From an uncultured Caulobacteraceae bacterium (GTDB lineage Bacteria > Pseudomonadota > Alphaproteobacteria > Caulobacterales > TH1-2), in NCBI GenBank assembly GCA_937967425.1, contig CALBST010000020.1:1-10500 (forward strand): a DNA stretch of 10,500 nucleotides. The letters are read 5' to 3'. The position numbers and the translations under genes were made by a program. The notes under the pieces were generated by a model. The model saw nothing but the letters and a program-made list of their open reading frames with translations, had not been told where the DNA came from and ran no database searches. This document shows positions 7,267 to 10,500 of the stretch, piece by piece; position 1 is the stretch's first letter; every line of letters begins with the position of its first letter.

Positions 7267-7305
7267 CCTATCGGTGACCTATCGGGTGACGACCTATCGG
7301 GTGAC
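7267..7305. repeat. Tandem short direct repeats (CCTATCGGGTGAC)
   Basis: Three near-identical copies lie side by side: CCTATCGGTGAC at 7267-7278 (one G short), CCTATCGGGTGAC at 7278-7290, and the same at 7293-7305. The third forms the start of the long inverted repeat that follows, and its reverse complement recurs at 7361-7371, followed by a partial CCGATA copy at 7372-7377. The copies are too short and too closely packed for a CRISPR array. Confidence 0.75.
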
Positions 7306-7371
7306 ACACACGCACTCGACGCATCGAGTAAATTTGGCAAGACCCGCCGGGTGCGTGTGTGTCACCCGATA
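7295..7371. repeat. Long perfect inverted repeat (21-bp arms) between convergent genes
   Basis: The arm at 7295-7315 (begins TATCGGGTGACAC) is the exact reverse complement of 7351-7371. Three more pairs (7316-7318 with 7348-7350, one G-U in RNA) extend the stem to 24. The loop is 29 bases (7319-7347). It fills the space between the plus-strand terminator and the stop of the minus-strand ferredoxin gene. It could stop transcription from the minus strand, but there is no T run on either side; a dispersed palindromic (REP-like) element or a protein-binding site is equally possible. Confidence 0.88.
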
Positions 7372-7377
7372 CCGATA

Positions 7378-7698
7378 TTAGTGCTGGCTCTTGGGCAACC
7401 GCACAACGAGGCCGTCAAGCTCCGGTGAGATCTTGATCTGGCAGGAGAGGCGGGAGTTATCTTCGACGTCGTTGGCGAAATCGAGCATGGATTGCTCCAT
7501 CGAGTTCTGCTCGCCCGTCTTCGATAGCCACTCCGGATCGACATAAACATGGCACGTTGCGCACGCGCAGGCGCCGCCGCAATCGGCATCGATGCCCGGC
7601 ACGGCGTGCTTCACAGCCGCTTCCATCACCGTCTGTCCGACGGGCGCGTCGACGACGTGTTCTTTGCCGTTGTGCTCGATGTACGTGATCTTCGGCAT
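7378..7698 (-). CDS. [2Fe-2S] ferredoxin, adrenodoxin/putidaredoxin type
   Basis: This 106-residue soluble electron carrier has the cluster ligands in the vertebrate-type spacing C40-x5-C46-x2-C49-x36-C86, in [12 protein letters not shown] and RLSCQI. An extra cysteine, C44, lies inside the cluster loop. The acidic stretch 63-80 ([18 protein letters not shown]) is the usual docking surface for reductase and partner. Proteins of this type pass electrons from an FAD reductase to cytochrome P450s or other oxygenases, or serve iron-sulfur assembly. The gene follows the reductase gene by eight bases, with GAGGA (7704-7708) overlapping the reductase stop codon and set five bases before the ATG, so the two are surely cotranscribed and coupled. 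The adjacent dedicated reductase favours the oxygenase-partner role, but no oxygenase is in view. The product ends normally at LPKSQH. Confidence 0.96.
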   Translation of the reverse strand: MPKITYIEHNGKEHVVDAPVGQTVMEAAVKHAVPGIDADCGGACACATCHVYVDPEWLSKTGEQNSMEQSMLDFANDVEDNSRLSCQIKISPELDGLVVRLPKSQH

Positions 7699-7706
7699 TG
7701 CAATCC

Positions 7707-8948
7707 TCAGCGCGCGCTCGCGACCAATTCCTTCATCGGCCGCGACATATCTTCAATAACATTCGGCGGGAGCGTCCGATTGGTCTGGATCAACATTTTT
7801 GCGCCCAGATACTCCGCCGGCCGGTTCACCGCATCTACGGCGATCAGCTTATCGCCCTTGTAGTAGAACGCCGCAAAGGCGCGGTCAGCCATGACGCCAC
7901 GGAACGCGACATGATCGTAGCCGTTGAAGAGGCCGGCGATCTGCAGTTTGAGGTCGTATTGGTCCGACCAAAACCACGGCGCTTCCTCGGTATGCTCCTT
8001 GCCCCCGGTCAGCGTGGCGGCCACGATCTTCGCGCCTTCGACGGCGTTGTGGACGCTTTCTAGCCGCACGATCTGGCCGCCGTAATGAGCCATTGGCCGC
8101 GCCGCGCAATCGCCGATGGCGAAGATGTTCGGGTCCGAGGTGCGGCAGTTCCGATCGGTGACGATACCGTTGTTCACGGTCAGCCCGCACTGCTCGGCGA
8201 TTGCCACATCGGGCGTCACGCCAATCCCGGCGATTACCAAGTCGGCGGGCAATTCCGCGCCGTCCGTAAGGGCGACGCCCGTCACGCGATCGGCGCCCTT
8301 GATCAACGCGCATTGGCCGCCGAGGACGAACCGCACGCCTTGGCGTGTATGTTCATCAAGAAAAAAGCCGGCGACTTCCGGGCTCGTCACGCGCGCCAGC
8401 GGGCGCACGGCGGTTTCAACGACTGTAACGTCGAGCCCGAGTTGACGCGCAACGGCCGCGACTTCCAAACCAATATAACCCGCGCCGATGACGATGAGCT
8501 TGGCGCCGGAGACAAAGCGTTCGCGCACGCGATCCACGTCGGCCGCGGTTCGAAACAAATGAACGCCGTCGAGATCGGCGCCGACGAGCGGCAGCTTCCG
8601 AGGCTTCGCGCCCGTCGCGAGCACCAGTGCGTCGTAGGGCAGCTCGCGCCCGCCCTCGACCCGCACCTTGCGGTTGGCGCGGTCGATCCAGACGCCGCGC
8701 GTTTTGGTCAGCAGCGCGATGCGTTCCTCGGAATAAACCGAGGCCGGGCGCAGCATCAGGCGGTCGATGTCCAGATCGCCCTTGAGATAGGCTTTTGAGA
8801 GCGGTGGGCGCTGATAGGGCGCGACCGGCTCTTCGCCGATCAGCGTGATCTCGCCCTCGAACCCGCCTTGGCGCAGACGCTGCGCCGTCTCGCCGCCGGC
8901 CTGGCCGGCGCCGATGATGATGATGCGTCTGATTTCGCCCACACTCAC
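7707..8948 (-). CDS. FAD-dependent NADH:ferredoxin reductase (putidaredoxin/rhodocoxin reductase family)
   Basis: The 413-residue flavoprotein passes electrons from NAD(P)H through FAD to a [2Fe-2S] ferredoxin, almost certainly the one encoded next. The FAD-binding Rossmann motif is GAGQAGG (13-19); the conserved [11 protein letters not shown] follows at 45-55; ATG (111-113) ends the first FAD segment. The NAD fold begins at GAGYIG (155-160) and ends its second strand with glutamate E178, suggesting NADH over NADPH. The second FAD motif is FAIGDCA (276-282), and the C-terminal reductase domain carries [15 protein letters not shown] (325-339). Length matches the family (about 400-420). The likely start is GTG at 8948; no good ribosome binding site precedes it, and a second GTG at 8944 is nearly as good. 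The gene is divergent from tsaE. A terpene or alkane P450 system is one possible client, but none is visible. Confidence 0.95.
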   Translation of the reverse strand: MSVGEIRRIIIIGAGQAGGETAQRLRQGGFEGEITLIGEEPVAPYQRPPLSKAYLKGDLDIDRLMLRPASVYSEERIALLTKTRGVWIDRANRKVRVEGGRELPYDALVLATGAKPRKLPLVGADLDGVHLFRTAADVDRVRERFVSGAKLIVIGAGYIGLEVAAVARQLGLDVTVVETAVRPLARVTSPEVAGFFLDEHTRQGVRFVLGGQCALIKGADRVTGVALTDGAELPADLVIAGIGVTPDVAIAEQCGLTVNNGIVTDRNCRTSDPNIFAIGDCAARPMAHYGGQIVRLESVHNAVEGAKIVAATLTGGKEHTEEAPWFWSDQYDLKLQIAGLFNGYDHVAFRGVMADRAFAAFYYKGDKLIAVDAVNRPAEYLGAKMLIQTNRTLPPNVIEDMSRPMKELVASAR

Positions 8949-9029
8949 AGTGGCTTAGTGTTTGAAGCCTCTGCGCTCGACGCGCAAGCCGCCCTTGATG
9001 CCGCGCTGCCCGAAGGGCAATTTCGCCTC

Positions 9030-9500
9030 TTGAGCACCCAAACCGCCCCCGATTCGCGCGCCATCCAATTGCCGGACGCCATGGCGACGCTGGCCTTCGG
9101 TCGCCGCTTGGGCGAGCAGATCGGGCCGGGCGATGTCATCTGCCTCAGCGGCAATCTTGGCGCTGGCAAAACAACACTGGCGCGCGGCGCGATCGAGGCG
9201 TGGACGGGATACCCCGAGGAAGCCCCCAGCCCCACTTACACCCTGGTTCAGACCTATGATGGCGAACGTGGCGAACTCTGGCATGTCGACCTCTACCGGC
9301 TGAAGCAGCCGGACGACGCCTGGGAGCTCGGCCTGGAGGACGCATTCGCGAGCGCCGCCTGTTTGATTGAATGGCCGGAACGATTGGGGGGGCAGCTGCC
9401 TGCCGATCGTCTCGATGTGGAATTGAAGCCGGAAGGCGAGGGCCGCACCGCCGCTCTCACCGCGCACGGCGCATGGAGAGCAAAGCTTGGATCGATCTGA
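9030..9500 (+). CDS. tsaE: tRNA threonylcarbamoyladenosine biosynthesis ATPase TsaE
   Basis: TsaE is the ATPase that works with TsaB and TsaD to transfer threonylcarbamoyl to A37 of ANN-decoding tRNAs (t6A). The Walker A loop is GNLGAGKT (41-48), the switch-like SPTYTLV is at 67-73, HVDLYRL at 85-91 holds the conserved aspartate D87, and CLIEWPERL at 111-119 is the usual C-terminal motif. Length, 156 residues, is normal. The start is uncertain. TTG at 9030 keeps the IQLPD segment that aligns with the E. coli N-terminus; AAGGG at 9013-9017 is 12 bases upstream, rather far. ATG at 9081 would drop that segment, and GTG at 8958 would leave only nine bases to the divergent reductase. The stop codon lies inside the next gene (14-base overlap), so tsaE and amgK are coupled. 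t6A synthesis is essential in most bacteria. Confidence 0.95.
   Translation: MSTQTAPDSRAIQLPDAMATLAFGRRLGEQIGPGDVICLSGNLGAGKTTLARGAIEAWTGYPEEAPSPTYTLVQTYDGERGELWHVDLYRLKQPDDAWELGLEDAFASAACLIEWPERLGGQLPADRLDVELKPEGEGRTAALTAHGAWRAKLGSI
9475..9479 (+). promoter_or_regulatory. Ribosome binding site for the TTG start of amgK
   Basis: GGAGA at 9475-9479 is seven bases before TTG at 9487, inside the end of tsaE. The nearby ATG at 9473 is in another frame. The site supports a TTG start with a 14-base overlap of the two genes. Confidence 0.6.
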
Positions 9501-10500
9501 AGCGCTCGCACGCCTGTTGGCGGAGACCGGCTTTTCCGGCGCAACGCGCACGCCGCTGGCGGGTGACGCCTCCACGCGTCGCTACGAGCGCCTCCAGCTC
9601 GGCGATCGCAAAGCCATGCTCATGGACGCGCCGCCGAGCGCAGAGAGCAAGCCGTGCCCGCCAAGCGCCACACCGGCTGAGCGCCGGACGATGGGCTGGA
9701 ATGCAACCGCGCGTTTGGCCGCCTCCCGCGTTGAAGCATTCGTCGCTGTCGCGAATTATCTCGAAAGCATCGGCCTCGCGCCGCCGAAGATTTACGGCGC
9801 TGATTGCGACGCCGGCTATGCGGTGATCGAAGATCTGGGTGACGATCTCTACGCCAACGTCATCCCGCAAGGCGCCGACGAAATCGCGCTCTACCAAGAA
9901 GCCGCACGCGTTCTTGCGCACGTGCATACCTCGCCGCCTGCGCCGATGCGCCTGCAAGGCGCCGGCAACGCGACGTGGCCGCTCTTGGAGTACGACGCGC
10001 TCGCGCTCGAAGTGAACGCGGACCTGTTCGTCGAATGGCTTCCGCGCGCCGCTGACGTGCATATCGATGATGCCGCCCGCGCCCGCTGGGAAAAAATTCG
10101 CGACGCGCTCATTGTCAAAGCCCTCGGCTTCCCGCGCGCCTTCACCATCCGCGACTATCACGCCGAAAACCTGCTTTGGCTGCCGAACCGTAATGGCCTG
10201 CAGCGCGTCGGCCTGCTTGATTTCCAGGATGCGATCCGAGGTTGGCGCGGCTGGGATTTCTCCATGCTGCTGCACGACGCGCGCCGCGATGTAAGTCCAG
10301 CCGCGCACGAAGCTGCGGTCCGCGCCTATCTCGAAGCAAGCGGCGCCAGCGATGCGGAATTCCAGCGCGAGCTTGCCGTGCTCGGCGCCATCAACACGAT
10401 GCGCATCCTCGGCATTTTCTCGCGTTTGACCTCGCGCGATAACAAGCCGCGCTATCTCGCCTTCATGCCGCGTATGTGGGGTCACCTGGGCCGCACGCTG
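9487..10500 (+). CDS. amgK: AmgK-like cell-wall sugar kinase (aminoglycoside phosphotransferase fold), 3' end cut off
   Basis: The frame is open to the window end (338 codons, no stop). It reads LAGDASTRRYERL near residues 25-37, LMDAPPS, EDLGDDLYA, and then the kinase core: IRDYHAENLLW with catalytic D223 and N228, and LLDFQDAIRGWRGWDF with metal-binding D245. This arrangement (APH fold, DYHAEN and DFQD instead of HGDxxxxN and DxD) is that of AmgK, which phosphorylates the anomeric hydroxyl of MurNAc and GlcNAc so that MurU can make UDP-MurNAc, bypassing new synthesis and giving fosfomycin tolerance in organisms that have it. True aminoglycoside resistance is unlikely. The TTG start has GGAGA seven bases upstream. 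Overlap with tsaE implies one operon; a murU-like nucleotidyltransferase would be expected just past the window. The family is certain, the precise substrate less so. Confidence 0.88.
   Translation, partial: MDRSEALARLLAETGFSGATRTPLAGDASTRRYERLQLGDRKAMLMDAPPSAESKPCPPSATPAERRTMGWNATARLAASRVEAFVAVANYLESIGLAPPKIYGADCDAGYAVIEDLGDDLYANVIPQGADEIALYQEAARVLAHVHTSPPAPMRLQGAGNATWPLLEYDALALEVNADLFVEWLPRAADVHIDDAARARWEKIRDALIVKALGFPRAFTIRDYHAENLLWLPNRNGLQRVGLLDFQDAIRGWRGWDFSMLLHDARRDVSPAAHEAAVRAYLEASGASDAEFQRELAVLGAINTMRILGIFSRLTSRDNKPRYLAFMPRMWGHLGRTL

Noticed and set aside
7267..7377. CRISPR-like array
   Set aside because: The repeat units are about 13 bases with spacers of zero to two bases, and no cas gene is present.

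Overview
The window looks like chromosomal DNA of a GC-rich alphaproteobacterium of the Caulobacterales/Hyphomonadaceae kind. The strongest pointer is a complete DivL-type kinase gene: a membrane-anchored multi-PAS protein whose phosphoacceptor position in the histidine box is tyrosine. Other pointers are a near-consensus CtrA box (TTAG-N7-TTAAC) upstream of it, a long proteobacterial-type AhcY, and a tsaE-amgK pair.

Layout: (1) 1-1500: possible tail of an upstream gene, then ahcY (S-adenosylhomocysteine hydrolase) closed by a strong intrinsic terminator. (2) 1638-2360: a small two-helix membrane protein with a TonB-like C-terminal domain. (3) 2356-4946: an AT-rich regulatory stretch with TTAAC motifs, then divL, read from a TTG start. 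(4) 5009-6119, minus strand: a 66-residue hypothetical protein and a class III nucleotide cyclase with a C-terminal membrane hairpin. (5) 6307-7206: an exported protein of unknown function, followed by a strong terminator. (6) 7262-7377: a repeat cluster containing a perfect 21-bp inverted repeat between convergent genes. (7) 7378-8948, minus strand: a two-gene operon of a putidaredoxin-reductase-like flavoprotein and an adrenodoxin-type [2Fe-2S] ferredoxin, with no P450 in view. (8) 9030-10500: tsaE (tRNA t6A synthesis) overlapping amgK (cell-wall sugar kinase, cut off by the window end).

The genes are mostly housekeeping or regulatory: the methyl cycle, cell-cycle control by DivL, second-messenger synthesis, tRNA modification and peptidoglycan recycling. 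I see no mobile element, CRISPR array, phage gene, tRNA or rRNA, and no clear new multi-gene system. The points most worth a second look are the TonB-like domain whose charge pattern places it in the cytoplasm, the CtrA-like site before divL, the inverted-repeat element, the lysine-to-asparagine change in the cyclase, and the uncharacterised exported protein. Four genes (divL, the reductase, tsaE, amgK) seem to start at TTG or GTG, so starts in this window need care.
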